Of a DNA stretch of 64,000 nucleotides, positions 43,190 to 52,432 are shown piece after piece. A program made the translations under genes and the position numbers. The stretch covers positions 1 to 64,000 of the forward strand of contig NZ_JASAOI010000052.1 in the NCBI RefSeq assembly GCF_029953285.1, read 5' to 3'. The notes under the pieces were generated by a model. It was not told the DNA's origin and made no database searches. It saw only the letters and a list, made by a program, of their open reading frames with translations. This stretch comes from Yinghuangia seranimata (lineage in GTDB: Bacteria > Actinomycetota > Actinomycetes > Streptomycetales > Streptomycetaceae). Each line of letters begins with the position of its first letter. Within the stretch, counting starts at the first letter, position 1.

Positions 43190-43762
43190 TCAGACCCACT
43201 CCTCGGCGATCGGCGGCAGGACGGCGCCCAGCAGGTCGCGGTGTCCGGCCGCGCGCCGGGCGATCTCGGTGACGGCGGCCGCACGGTCGTCCGTGCCGCG
43301 CGCGGTGTCGATCGAGGCGAACTGTTCCGCGACCTCGGCGCGTTCGACGGGGCCGGGGCGCGGCGCGTCCGGGTCGACCTCGTAGTCGAGGTTCTCGTGC
43401 AGGTTGAGGCTGTGCGCGCACACCCGCACCGCCTCGGCGGCCGGCTCCTCGGCCTCGGTCAGGATCAGCGCGCCGACGAGGACGAGCGCCGCGTGGTAGA
43501 CCCAGTAGGCCTTCTCCTCCGCGGACTCGCCCTCGTTCTCCGGCACGGCGCGCAACGCCCTGGCCAGTTCGGCACGTTCAGCCGCCGGGCCGAGGGTGCG
43601 GGCGGCGGCCAGGCCGCGCCCGTACAGCTCGGCGGTCTCCGGTTCGGCGCACAGGTCCACGACCGGGGCCAGGCGCAGCGCGCAGCCGTACGCGTACAGC
43701 TGGGCCTGCGCGGCGGTCAGTCCGGGCAGCACGCCGCGCAGGTCGGTGTAGTCGTCGCTCAT
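43190..43762 (-). CDS. Probable immunity protein for the adjacent deaminase toxin
   Basis: A 190-residue acidic, all-helical cytoplasmic protein with no recognised family (LPGLTAAQAQLYAYGCALRL, EEKAYWVYHAALVLVGALIL). It starts three bases after the stop codon of the large toxin-like gene. That position and spacing are typical of immunity genes in polymorphic toxin systems. The assignment rests on context and small acidic character, not on a domain match. Confidence 0.55.
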   Translation of the reverse strand: MSDDYTDLRGVLPGLTAAQAQLYAYGCALRLAPVVDLCAEPETAELYGRGLAAARTLGPAAERAELARALRAVPENEGESAEEKAYWVYHAALVLVGALILTEAEEPAAEAVRVCAHSLNLHENLDYEVDPDAPRPGPVERAEVAEQFASIDTARGTDDRAAAVTEIARRAAGHRDLLGAVLPPIAEEWV

Positions 43763-43765
43763 AGG

Positions 43766-46546
43766 TCACTCATCGAACCAGAAGGACCGGTAGTCGGACT
43801 TGACCCCGGGCCGACGCCACGGGAACTTCTGGCCGCCGATCGTCATGCCCTCGTTCCACAGCGCGGACGCGCACGCGCCGGTGCGGTGCTGGATGCAGAC
43901 GTTCCAGCTGGCGCCGCCCTCGACGATCTCGTAGATCTTGTTGCCGTCCTTGTCGTACAGGTTGTTGACGATGGTCTGCTCGGCGTGGCCCTTGCCCTCG
44001 ATGTACTTCTCGTCGGGGCGCAGCTTGCCGTTCATGTCCTTGGGCATCGTCGTGTTGGACGACGCGATCCACTTCTCGATCTCGCCGGTCTTCTTGTTCT
44101 GGACGCGGACGGCGGCCACCGTCGTGCTGTTGAAGGGCAGTCCCTGCTGCAGTTCCTTCGACCGCTCGTACATCTCCCGGGCGCCCTGCTCGGTGCCGGG
44201 CTTGCGCGGCACGGCCTGGAACGTCGCCTTGCCGGCGGCCGTGGGGTTCTTCTTCTGCTGCTGGAGCCGGTCGACCTGCGTCGTGACGTCGACCTTCGCC
44301 ATCGCGAGGACGTACGCGTAGGTCTCGTACGGGACTCGCCACCGGTAGGTGCTGCCCGGCGCGGCGCCGGCGGCGGCCGCCGCCTTCGCCTTCGCGTCCT
44401 CGGCGGTGAACACCGCGCCCGCGGCGCCCTGGCTGCAGCTCAGGTCGCTGGACTGGCCGAGCGACAGCACACCCGCGGTCTCGCACGCCCCGGCCGGCGT
44501 GCCCGCGATGGTGAACGTCGCGGTCATCTGCGCGTCGATCGGCCCGACGGAGGTGCCCTCGGGCGCACCGCTGACCAGGGTCGGGGTGACGTGCGCGACG
44601 GCGGTGCAGCCGCCCGCGCCGCACTGCACGTCGGCGCTGCCGTTGAGCTTGAGCGACGGGTCGACGGCGGAGCCGAGCTGCTTGGTGCTGTCGATGAGCG
44701 CGTCGACGTCGCGGTCGAAGTCCGGTCCGGTGACCGGGTTCATGTCGAGCTCGGAGTCGTCGCCCTCGGCGCGGGCCGGCGCGGCGGCGCGCGTGGTCGA
44801 GAGGGTGAACGCGCGCGGCGCGGCGTGCGGTCCCGAGTGCGGGCCCGCGTACGGTCCCGCGTACCCCGTGCGGGCCGGACCGGCACGGGCCGGGGCCGAC
44901 GTGCCGGGAGCGGTCGAGGACGCGCCCGGGTCGTCGTCGCCCTGCGACGGGTCGAAGCGCAGCAGCCGGTACGGCGCGTCCTTCGCGATGTAGAGGTCAC
45001 CGGCCGGGGTGGTGGCCTTGTAGGCGGGCGTGCTGCCGACCGTGGTGCCCGGGTCCGCCTTCGCGGGGAAGGTCTTGGCGTCGTTGACCGCGCCGCGCAG
45101 CAGGGCGGCGAGCGACGGGGGCGCGGCCCAGCCGTACGACGTTCCGGTCAGTCCGACGGTGTCTGCCATCCACCGGTCGGCGAGCGCGGTCGGAGGGAGG
45201 TCGGGGCGGACGGCCTTGACCATGTCTGCGGTCGGCTTGAAGTACGTGGTGCCGTCGACGGTGATGACCGGCACCTTCGTGCCGTCGATCGTCGCGGTGC
45301 CGACCTCGTCGCCGCGGCCGGTGACGGTGCGCTCGGACTCCTTGCCACCGAAGTGCAGTGCGGGGAGCGCGGCGAGGTCGTCCATCGACTTGAGGAAGAA
45401 CTGACGGGTGTCGTCAGGCTTGGCGCTCGGCTGGCCGCTCGCCGGACCACCCGCAGTGTCGTTCGACGAGGAGGTCCAGTCGACGATCAGATACGCCATC
45501 AGCGACAGCACCATCGCGACGGCGACCGCGACCAGCGCACCGGTCCGCCGTCGCCACCAGGGGCGCGCGGCGGCGAAGGGGGCGGTGGCGGCGGTGGGGG
45601 GCAGGCCGTAGGGAGGCTGGGGGGCGTACGGGCTTTGGGGGCGCGGGGGTTGGGAGGGGAAGGGTTGCGGCGTGGGCTGCGGGGTGGGCTGCGGGGTGGG
45701 CTGTTGGTCGGAGCCGAGGGGTTGGTGGGGTGGTTGCGGGGCGGGCTCGGGTACCGAGCGCTGTGGGGTGGGCTGAGCTGCCGGTTGCGGGAAAGGCTGC
45801 GCCGCCGAGGGCTGCGGTGCCGGAGGCTGGGGTCCCGGGGGTTGCGGTGACTGCGCCTGCCATGGCGTCGGTGCCGGCCCCGGCGAATTCACCTGTGGCT
45901 GCTGGACGTTCGGCTGAGGCGGAGTCGGCGGCTGCGCCTGCTGAGCGTTCGGTTGAGGCGGAACCGGCGGCTGTGTCGTGGCCGGTGGGGTCTGGCTGCG
46001 GGGCGGCCCCTGCGGCGGTGGCGCCGTCAGATACGCGGGCGGCTGCGGCGGATTCGGCGGCGTCTGGCCCCGTGGCGGCCCCTGCGGGGGCGGTGCCGTC
46101 AAGTACGCGGGCGGCTCAGGCTGTTGCGGAGTCTGCTGCCGCGTCGTGTGGCCCCGCGGCGGTCCCTGAGGTGGGGGGGCCGTCAAGTACGCGGGTGGCT
46201 GCGGCGGTTGCGAAGACGGCTGCGATGGCTGCTGCCGCGGCGCGTGCCCTCGTGGCGGCCCCTGCGGCGGAGGTGCCGTCAGATACGCGGGTGGTTGCGG
46301 CTGTTGCGGCTGTTGCGGCGGTTGCCCCGCCGCCGGGCCGCCGCCCGGTGCGCCCGGCGTCACGCCCGCGGCCCAGCCGCCCTCGTTGCCGCCCTGCGCC
46401 GCTTGCCCGCCTTGGCTGCCTTGGCTGTCTTGGGCGCCTTGGGCGCCTTGCTCGTGCCGCGAACCCTGGCCGCCTTGCGCCGTCCGCTGGTCCTGGCCGT
46501 CCGGTGCCTCCGGCCGACCGTCCCCATGGTTGTCCGAACCCGTCAT
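43766..46546 (-). CDS. Membrane-anchored polymorphic toxin with C-terminal deaminase-like domain
   Basis: A 926-residue protein. Residues 1-330 are Gln/Pro-rich, with four copies of PAYLTAPPPQGPPRG. One transmembrane helix lies at about 335-357 (ALVAVAVAMVLSLMAYLIV). An outside region follows with an LppX/LprG-like part (VDGTTYFKPT) and a second domain with paired cysteines. The last 100 residues carry GKGHAEQ (HAE at 854-856) and Cys884/Cys892 after SWN, the layout of zinc-dependent nucleic-acid deaminase toxins, although the two cysteines are seven residues apart rather than two. GGGGGCGAG precedes the ATG. The gene just downstream is a likely immunity gene. Confidence 0.7.
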   Translation of the reverse strand: MTGSDNHGDGRPEAPDGQDQRTAQGGQGSRHEQGAQGAQDSQGSQGGQAAQGGNEGGWAAGVTPGAPGGGPAAGQPPQQPQQPQPPAYLTAPPPQGPPRGHAPRQQPSQPSSQPPQPPAYLTAPPPQGPPRGHTTRQQTPQQPEPPAYLTAPPPQGPPRGQTPPNPPQPPAYLTAPPPQGPPRSQTPPATTQPPVPPQPNAQQAQPPTPPQPNVQQPQVNSPGPAPTPWQAQSPQPPGPQPPAPQPSAAQPFPQPAAQPTPQRSVPEPAPQPPHQPLGSDQQPTPQPTPQPTPQPFPSQPPRPQSPYAPQPPYGLPPTAATAPFAAARPWWRRRTGALVAVAVAMVLSLMAYLIVDWTSSSNDTAGGPASGQPSAKPDDTRQFFLKSMDDLAALPALHFGGKESERTVTGRGDEVGTATIDGTKVPVITVDGTTYFKPTADMVKAVRPDLPPTALADRWMADTVGLTGTSYGWAAPPSLAALLRGAVNDAKTFPAKADPGTTVGSTPAYKATTPAGDLYIAKDAPYRLLRFDPSQGDDDPGASSTAPGTSAPARAGPARTGYAGPYAGPHSGPHAAPRAFTLSTTRAAAPARAEGDDSELDMNPVTGPDFDRDVDALIDSTKQLGSAVDPSLKLNGSADVQCGAGGCTAVAHVTPTLVSGAPEGTSVGPIDAQMTATFTIAGTPAGACETAGVLSLGQSSDLSCSQGAAGAVFTAEDAKAKAAAAAGAAPGSTYRWRVPYETYAYVLAMAKVDVTTQVDRLQQQKKNPTAAGKATFQAVPRKPGTEQGAREMYERSKELQQGLPFNSTTVAAVRVQNKKTGEIEKWIASSNTTMPKDMNGKLRPDEKYIEGKGHAEQTIVNNLYDKDGNKIYEIVEGGASWNVCIQHRTGACASALWNEGMTIGGQKFPWRRPGVKSDYRSFWFDE

Positions 46547-46670
46547 GTACTCGCCCCCGTAGCGTGACCATGCCGTCGCGTGCGGCCACACCCTAAACGG
46601 TCGCCGTTCCCGCACCGCAAGGGCGGTTTCCCTCACGCCGCGGCCGTCCGCCAGATGGCAGACTCCGATC

Positions 46671-47570
46671 ATGACTCCCGCACCGATATCCGCCGCTGCC
46701 GCCGGAACATGGACGCTCGGCGATCTGACCGTCAACCGCCTCGGCCTCGGCGCCATGCGCCTGCCCGGGCGCGTGGCATTCGAGGACGGCGCCGAGCCGC
46801 GCGGGCGCGACCAGGCGATCCGCGTGCTGCGGCGCGCGGTCGAGCTCGGCGTCAACCACATCGACACCGCGGCCTTCTACTTCAGCCCGCTCCGCTCCGC
46901 GAACGAGCTGATCAACTCGGCTCTGGGCGGCGCGTACCCCGACGATCTGGTGATCACGACCAAGGTGTGGCCGGGCCGCGCCGCGGACGGCGAATGGTGG
47001 TGGGCGTCGCCGAAGCAGCTGCGCGGGCAGGTCGAGGAGAACATCCGCCAGCTGGGCCGCGACCACCTCGACGTCGTCAACCTGCGGGTGCCGCCGAGCC
47101 GGGCGAACGGGTCGATCGGCGAGCACTTCGCCGCACTGGCCGACCTGCGCGACGCGGGCCTCGTCCGGCACCTCGGCGTGTCCAACATCACGCCCGAACA
47201 GCTCGCCGAAGCACAGGCGATCGCGCCGGTGGTGTGCGTCCAGAACCCGTACGGCATCGGAGCATCCCTCGCCGACCGGAAGTTCGTCCGGTCGTGCGGC
47301 GAACAGGGCGTCGCCTTCGTGCCGTTCTTCGCCATCGCCGGCCCGGGCGGCGCGCGCGGCGCGGGCGACGACCACAGCGACGCGATCCACACCGTCGCCC
47401 GCGCCAACGACGCCACCCCGGCGCAGATCCGCCTCGCGTGGACGCTCGCCCAGGGCCCCCACGTGCTGGCCATCCCGGGCACCGGCGACCCGGAGCACCT
47501 GGAGGACAACGTCGCGGCGGGGGCCATCCAGCTGACCGCCGAGGAGCTGGCTCTGCTCGACGAGGCCTGA
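46671..47570 (+). CDS. Aldo/keto reductase
   Basis: A 299-residue reductase. IDTAAFY holds the Asp and Tyr, TTKVW the Lys. The fourth, histidine position reads DVVNLRV, so the usual His is absent, as in a known actinobacterial branch. Cofactor segment AIPGTGDPEHLEDN is near the C-terminus. Divergent from the toxin gene by 124 bases. Substrate unknown. Confidence 0.85.
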   Translation: MTPAPISAAAAGTWTLGDLTVNRLGLGAMRLPGRVAFEDGAEPRGRDQAIRVLRRAVELGVNHIDTAAFYFSPLRSANELINSALGGAYPDDLVITTKVWPGRAADGEWWWASPKQLRGQVEENIRQLGRDHLDVVNLRVPPSRANGSIGEHFAALADLRDAGLVRHLGVSNITPEQLAEAQAIAPVVCVQNPYGIGASLADRKFVRSCGEQGVAFVPFFAIAGPGGARGAGDDHSDAIHTVARANDATPAQIRLAWTLAQGPHVLAIPGTGDPEHLEDNVAAGAIQLTAEELALLDEA

Positions 47571-47694
47571 GGCCTCCGCGACGCCCGATTGCGTGCAGGT
47601 CAGGTCGGTCCGTGGCCCAGAGCCACCCTGATCTGCACGCATCGCGTCGCGGCGTGCGGCGCGCGGCTCGCGCCTTGCCTGTTGCGGCGCAATC

Positions 47695-48480
47695 CTACTC
47701 GGCGCTGTCCCGTCGCCGCTCCGGGATCAGCACCGTCGTGCTGCTCTCCGCGTGCACGAACCCGGCCTTCTCGTAGGTCGCGCGCGCCGGGTTCCCCTCT
47801 GTGACCGCCAGCCCCACCGAGGCGAGGCCGTCACGCGCCGCGCGTCCCACCGCGGCCTTCAGCGCGACCGTGCCGAGGCCCGCGTACGCCGGGTCCGCGT
47901 CGCGGAAGACCTCGGCGATCCACGGGCCGCCGAGCGGCGGTTCGCCCTGCCGGCCGTTGACCAGGCACGCGGCGACGGGCCTGGCACCGTCCTGGATCAC
48001 GACGCTGCACGGCAGCAGCGGGCCCAGGCTGATGCCGTTGATCAGGGTGGCGAGCTGCTCGCGGGCGGTCTCCCGTGTCACGCCGTTCGGGTTGTCGGGG
48101 TGGCCGGGCCGGTACGCCGTCATCCACGCACCGACGAGGTCGGCCGGCTCCCGCTCGTGCGCCGGCACCAGCGTCAGGCCGTCGACCAACTTCGGCTCGG
48201 CCCAGGCTCCGTCGGGCGGCGAGGCGGACAAGTCCCAGGTGTAGACGTGTGCATGTCGAAACTTGATCGCGCCGTCCGCGACCAGCCGCAGCCCGATCTC
48301 GTCCGACGAGCTGACCAGCCACCCGCCCAGCCGCGCGCGCACCGCCTCCACCACGGCGTCGATTCCGGTCCCCTCAAGGACCGTCAGCGCGTCGGCCCAC
48401 GGCCGCCCGCTGCGCACGCCTTCGACGTACTCGGCCAGTGCCCGCCCGTCGCCGTCCCGCAAAACCCGTCGTGCAGTCAT
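47695..48480 (-). CDS. GNAT-family N-acetyltransferase
   Basis: A 261-residue protein. The C-terminal half is a GNAT domain (RDADPAYAGLGTVALKAAV as motif A, GLAVTEGNPARATYEKAGF as motif B). The N-terminal 100 residues are unusual for a simple GNAT and may bind the substrate. Start ATG 48480. No clear partner gene. Confidence 0.8.
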   Translation of the reverse strand: MTARRVLRDGDGRALAEYVEGVRSGRPWADALTVLEGTGIDAVVEAVRARLGGWLVSSSDEIGLRLVADGAIKFRHAHVYTWDLSASPPDGAWAEPKLVDGLTLVPAHEREPADLVGAWMTAYRPGHPDNPNGVTRETAREQLATLINGISLGPLLPCSVVIQDGARPVAACLVNGRQGEPPLGGPWIAEVFRDADPAYAGLGTVALKAAVGRAARDGLASVGLAVTEGNPARATYEKAGFVHAESSTTVLIPERRRDSAE

Positions 48481-48591
48481 CAGTGGATCTTAAGCGCGGG
48501 GTCCGCGGGTCCCGGCGGATTATCCGCTGGGCTCGCGTCCGGTGGCTACGAAGATCGCGGCCGCCGGTACCCGATTCCAGAACACCTGACG

Positions 48592-49851
48592 TCACTGCCC
48601 GGCAAACACCGCGATCCCGTTCGGGACTTCGCGTTCCGCGCCGCCGTCGAGGGTGTTCCGCACGGCGACCTTGCCGGTGCCGCCGTCGCGGGTTGCCATC
48701 GTCACCGATCCCCCGCCGTCCAGGTAGCCGGCGTCGGCGCAGCCCAACGGCCTGAGTGCGGCGGCCAGTTCGGACAGTGTCAGCCCTGCGGACCGGCCGC
48801 CACGGCCGTCGGTCGCCAGCAGCCGGAGGCCGTGCCCGTCCGCGGCGACACAGACGGCGGTACGGGGTGCGGCTGCCTTCGCGTCCAGGCCCGCGAGCGG
48901 TGAGCCGCCGCGGATGAGCGTGGACACGCCGAGCGCGAACGCGAAGCGCGTCCCGCTCGCGGCGGCCAGGTCGTAGTCCACCTGCACCGGAGTCCCGGGG
49001 GCGAGTGCGCGTAGCGCCCGGGCGCCGGCGTCGCGCCCGAGCAGGACCATGGTGCCGGGTGGGATCGCGCCGCTGCCCGCCGCGGCGGACACCGCCTCGA
49101 CCTTCCCGTCCCGCACCGCGACCTCCTGCACGTCGGTGCTGCACGCCCCGGCCCGGCTGGTGTCGGTGCCGCACACCGCACGCGCCCGCGAGGTCGCGCC
49201 CCAGCGTGAGTCGAACACGCCGACGGCGCCGACGGGCAGGGCGTACTGGTTGAGTCCGCCGACGGCGAGCGGGCCGGTCGGGGTCTTGACGGTGCCGCTC
49301 AGCGTGAGGCGGTCCAGGCGGGCGACGCCGTCCGTCCCGACGCCGAACACGTCCTCGGGGGTCGCTCCGGGCGGCGGGCGCGGGCCGTAGCGCTGGCCGA
49401 GCGGCACCGCGCCTTTCAGCGGGCTCCCGTCGACGACCGCGGGCCCGGTCGGCGACCCGGTCGCGGGCACACCCGGGTGCTGCGTCTCCTCCACGTGGAA
49501 GAAGTCGCCGTTGACGCCGGCCACCGCGTTGCGCGCACCCACCATGCGGCTGACGGTGCTGCGGGCCGCCACCGTGCCGGGGTACAGCAGTTCGGCGTGC
49601 GGACCGCCCGAGGCCGGCACCACGGCGAGTTCGTGCATGCGCGTGTCGCCGCGCGGGGTCGGAACCTTGAAGGCGCGGTAGGTCACGCCGGGCGCGACGG
49701 TCTCGGTGGCCTCGGCCGACTCGGCGGTCTTCGCGATCTCCGCGGACGACGGGACCCGAGCGGCCGGCGCGGCCTGCGCCGCCGGGCACGCGAAGAGCAC
49801 CGCCTGGGCCACGACCGTCAGCACCGCGGCGGCCCTGGCTGCGACTTTCAT
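48592..49851 (-). CDS. Secreted phosphodiester glycosidase (NAGPA-like)
   Basis: A 419-residue protein with a signal peptide (AAAVLTVVAQAVLFA, cut near AAQA). Family features: AGVNGDFFHV, LGRDAGARAL, and the C-terminal GYLDGGGSVTMATRD followed by REVPNGIAVF. Related enzymes remove N-acetylglucosamine from phosphodiesters; it probably acts on cell-wall or phage-related sugars outside the cell. ATG at 49851 is used. Confidence 0.85.
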   Translation of the reverse strand: MKVAARAAAVLTVVAQAVLFACPAAQAAPAARVPSSAEIAKTAESAEATETVAPGVTYRAFKVPTPRGDTRMHELAVVPASGGPHAELLYPGTVAARSTVSRMVGARNAVAGVNGDFFHVEETQHPGVPATGSPTGPAVVDGSPLKGAVPLGQRYGPRPPPGATPEDVFGVGTDGVARLDRLTLSGTVKTPTGPLAVGGLNQYALPVGAVGVFDSRWGATSRARAVCGTDTSRAGACSTDVQEVAVRDGKVEAVSAAAGSGAIPPGTMVLLGRDAGARALRALAPGTPVQVDYDLAAASGTRFAFALGVSTLIRGGSPLAGLDAKAAAPRTAVCVAADGHGLRLLATDGRGGRSAGLTLSELAAALRPLGCADAGYLDGGGSVTMATRDGGTGKVAVRNTLDGGAEREVPNGIAVFAGQ

Positions 49852-50019
49852 ACCGCGTAGTCTGTGCGGCCGTTCCGCCCGGCCCGCGCCAGGCACGCCA
49901 GGCTTCGCGGGCATCCCACCCGCACGGCGCACTGGCTGAGGGCGGGCACCGAGGCATCCGCCACACCGCCCGTCCATGGCGTTCGGGCGCACGGCCAGCG
50001 AGCGAGGCCCGTGTCCGCT

Positions 50020-51573
50020 TCAGCACACGTACGCGTTCAGCAGCGTCTCCGTCAGCGTGTTCCCCTGACCGTCGATCAGGTCCGCCCGCAGCGACACCGC
50101 GTGGCCCGCCGCCGGGTTCCGGATCGTCACCGCCCCGTCGACGACGGGCAGGCGGCTCCACGTCCGGCCGCCGTCCGTGGACACCGTCACGCTCAGCGAC
50201 CTGACCCGCCCCTGCGCGGCCGCGCCTTGCAGCACGACCGGGACGCGCCGCGTCGCCCATGGCTCGGCGGTGCCGGACAGGCTCAGCTCCGGAGCGAACC
50301 GCACGACGCTGACCGGGAGCGGCGTGGGGCCGCCGGTCGTCGCGGAGCGGAACGTCCAGGACGCCGTGATGCTCCCCTGGAAGCCGGGCGCCGTCTGGCG
50401 GGCCACGTGCGTCGTCAGGCGGTACACCCCGCGCCCGGGCGTGGTGGTGAACTGCGCCCGACCGGGGTCGCCGTTGCTCTTCCCGACCAGGACGCCGTCG
50501 CGGTGCAGCGTGGTCGTGGCCCGGTCGTACCGCGGTCCGGCGGGCGCGTGCCCGGCACCGTCGGCCAGGACCGGGATGTCGACCGTGAGGGTGTCGCCGT
50601 CGCGGGTGACACCTGCGCCCGCAGGCAGCGCCGGGGCGAAGACCGGCGTGTCGAACGTGTGCGTCGACGTGGCACCGGCCGCGACCGCGATCCCGTATGC
50701 GCCGTAACGGCTCGACCGCGTCCCCGGCGCGGCGGAGGTGAAGTATGTGATGTCCCATGTCCCACGCTCGGGCGTGACCATATAGGTCGCGCTCCCCGGC
50801 ACCGGGAGGGTCTGCGACAGTCCGGCCGTCGGCCCGGCGGTCGGCTGGAGTTCGACCGACGCGGTGCCCGTCGTCCCCGGGCCCGCACCCCCGCGGACGA
50901 CGACCGCGGCGAGGTCTCGCGGGGCCGGATGCCGGACCAGCCCGGTGAGGGCCCGCTCGCCGGTGAAGGTGTAGCCGAGCGCGTACGCCGCCGGGCCAGG
51001 GCCGCCCGGCCCCACCCAGTACGCGTCGAACCACTGCCGCACCAAGCCGGGCTCGGCGTCGGGCCCGAGGTGGGCGACGCGCAGGTTCGGCGAGCCGTTG
51101 AGCAGGTTGGTCGTGCGCGTCGCGCCGGCGTGCGTTACCTCGACGAACATCGCGCTGTGCGAGAACCGCGCCGCCGGGTCCGGCGGCCGTACGTCGACCG
51201 GGCGGGTGGTGCGCGCGTCGACGGTCACGGCCGTGTCGCGGTCGAGGTCGAGGCGGGGGCGCACGATCCAGTCCGTGCCGCCGGTCAGCCGGCTGTCGAG
51301 GAGGTAGCGACCTCTGGGCAGGCGGACGGTGACGGTGCCGGAGGCGTCGTACGGGCGCACCGACACGTCCGCGCCCGGGCCGGACACGCCGGTGACCGTC
51401 GTCGCATAGGCGTCGGCCGCCGCGCCGTCGCGGCCGATGTGCGTGATGGTCAGCGCCACCGTGGCGGGGTCGGCGACGCTCGTGAAGCCCGTCAGCGAGG
51501 CCCCGGCGACCAGCGCGAGGGCGACCACCCCGATGAGGCCGCGGCGTCGGATGAGATGTTGGTCCATGTCCAT
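50020..51573 (-). CDS. Large secreted protein of unknown function
   Basis: A 517-residue exported protein. Basic start and hydrophobic segment (GLIGVVALALVAGASLTGF) form the signal. The rest is beta-rich and repeats modules of about 100-130 residues. It resembles the trailing accessory domains of actinomycete subtilisin-type proteases (WTFRSATTGG, VTVSTDGGRTWSRLPV), but no protease domain is present. It ends in a single Cys. Divergent from the ECF sigma gene. Function unknown. Confidence 0.65.
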   Translation of the reverse strand: MDMDQHLIRRRGLIGVVALALVAGASLTGFTSVADPATVALTITHIGRDGAAADAYATTVTGVSGPGADVSVRPYDASGTVTVRLPRGRYLLDSRLTGGTDWIVRPRLDLDRDTAVTVDARTTRPVDVRPPDPAARFSHSAMFVEVTHAGATRTTNLLNGSPNLRVAHLGPDAEPGLVRQWFDAYWVGPGGPGPAAYALGYTFTGERALTGLVRHPAPRDLAAVVVRGGAGPGTTGTASVELQPTAGPTAGLSQTLPVPGSATYMVTPERGTWDITYFTSAAPGTRSSRYGAYGIAVAAGATSTHTFDTPVFAPALPAGAGVTRDGDTLTVDIPVLADGAGHAPAGPRYDRATTTLHRDGVLVGKSNGDPGRAQFTTTPGRGVYRLTTHVARQTAPGFQGSITASWTFRSATTGGPTPLPVSVVRFAPELSLSGTAEPWATRRVPVVLQGAAAQGRVRSLSVTVSTDGGRTWSRLPVVDGAVTIRNPAAGHAVSLRADLIDGQGNTLTETLLNAYVC

Positions 51574-51691
51574 GCCCTGACCGTGGGCCGCGCACCTGTT
51601 CCCGTTACGTGGCTCACAGCACGCGCCCGAACCACGGGGCGAAGTGGCGTAGATCACCGGAACGCGGACGGGCGCGGAGCAAGGGCAAGAC

Positions 51692-52432
51692 GTGGAACCA
51701 ACTTTGAGGAACCGTTTCCGCGACGGGGATCGCGACGCGTTCGGCGAGCTGTACGACCTGCACGCACGCGTGCTCTACCGCTACGCCCTGCGCGTGACCG
51801 GCGACTGGGCCGCCGCCGAGGACGTCGTCTCCACGACGTTCCTGGAGGCCTGGCGCAGCCGCGAACGCCTCCAACCCGACGCCGGCGACCTGCGCCCGTG
51901 GCTGCTCGGCATCGCGACCAACGTCATCCGCGGCAACGCCCGCTCCCGACGCCGCCGCCACGAGGCACTGGCCCGCATGCCCGAACGCGACGCCGTACCG
52001 GACTTCTCCGACGAGGTCCTCGGCCGGATCGACGACGCCGAACGGCTGCGCGCCGCCCGCGCCGCACTCGAACGACTCCGCCGCCGCGAACGCGAGGTCT
52101 TCACCCTCGTGGTGTGGGCCGGGCTCGACTACGCCGCGGCCGCCGAGGCCCTCGGCGTCCCGGTCGGTACCGTGCGCTCCCGCCTGTCGCGCGCCCGCGC
52201 CCGCCTCAGCGACCTCGCCGACGCGGAACTGCGGGCCGAGCGCGGGCGGTTCGCGCGGCTGCGGGGCGGGCGCCGTACGGCCGCGAAGCCCGCGCCCACC
52301 GCCCCGCCGCACGGCGCGTCGGACAGCGCGGCGGCCCCTTCCGAAACCGACATGGAACGCGTGCCGCGCTCCGGCAAGCCAGTTACAGGCCGCTTCCCGG
52401 CGGCCCGGTCGACCCAGGAGAACCAGGCGTGA
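51692..52432 (+). CDS. ECF-family RNA polymerase sigma factor
   Basis: A 246-residue sigma factor. Region 2 contains FGELYDLHARVLYRYALRVT and AAEDVVSTTFLEAWR; region 4 contains GLDYAAAAEALGVPVGTVRS. The C-terminal 60 residues are disordered. GTG at 51692 is used. Its stop overlaps the start of the CU044_5270-type membrane gene (GTGA), its probable regulator. Confidence 0.9.
   Translation: MEPTLRNRFRDGDRDAFGELYDLHARVLYRYALRVTGDWAAAEDVVSTTFLEAWRSRERLQPDAGDLRPWLLGIATNVIRGNARSRRRRHEALARMPERDAVPDFSDEVLGRIDDAERLRAARAALERLRRREREVFTLVVWAGLDYAAAAEALGVPVGTVRSRLSRARARLSDLADAELRAERGRFARLRGGRRTAAKPAPTAPPHGASDSAAAPSETDMERVPRSGKPVTGRFPAARSTQENQA

Noticed and set aside
48374-51595. Very long minus-strand open frame over the secreted-protein genes
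   Set aside because: Arg/Gly/Pro-rich translation in the wrong codon phase over two well-supported genes; a normal by-product of GC-rich third positions.
49864-52428. Long plus-strand frame running into the CU044_5270 gene
   Set aside because: Antisense to a secreted protein and out of phase with the sigma gene; the real start is the GTG overlapping the sigma stop.
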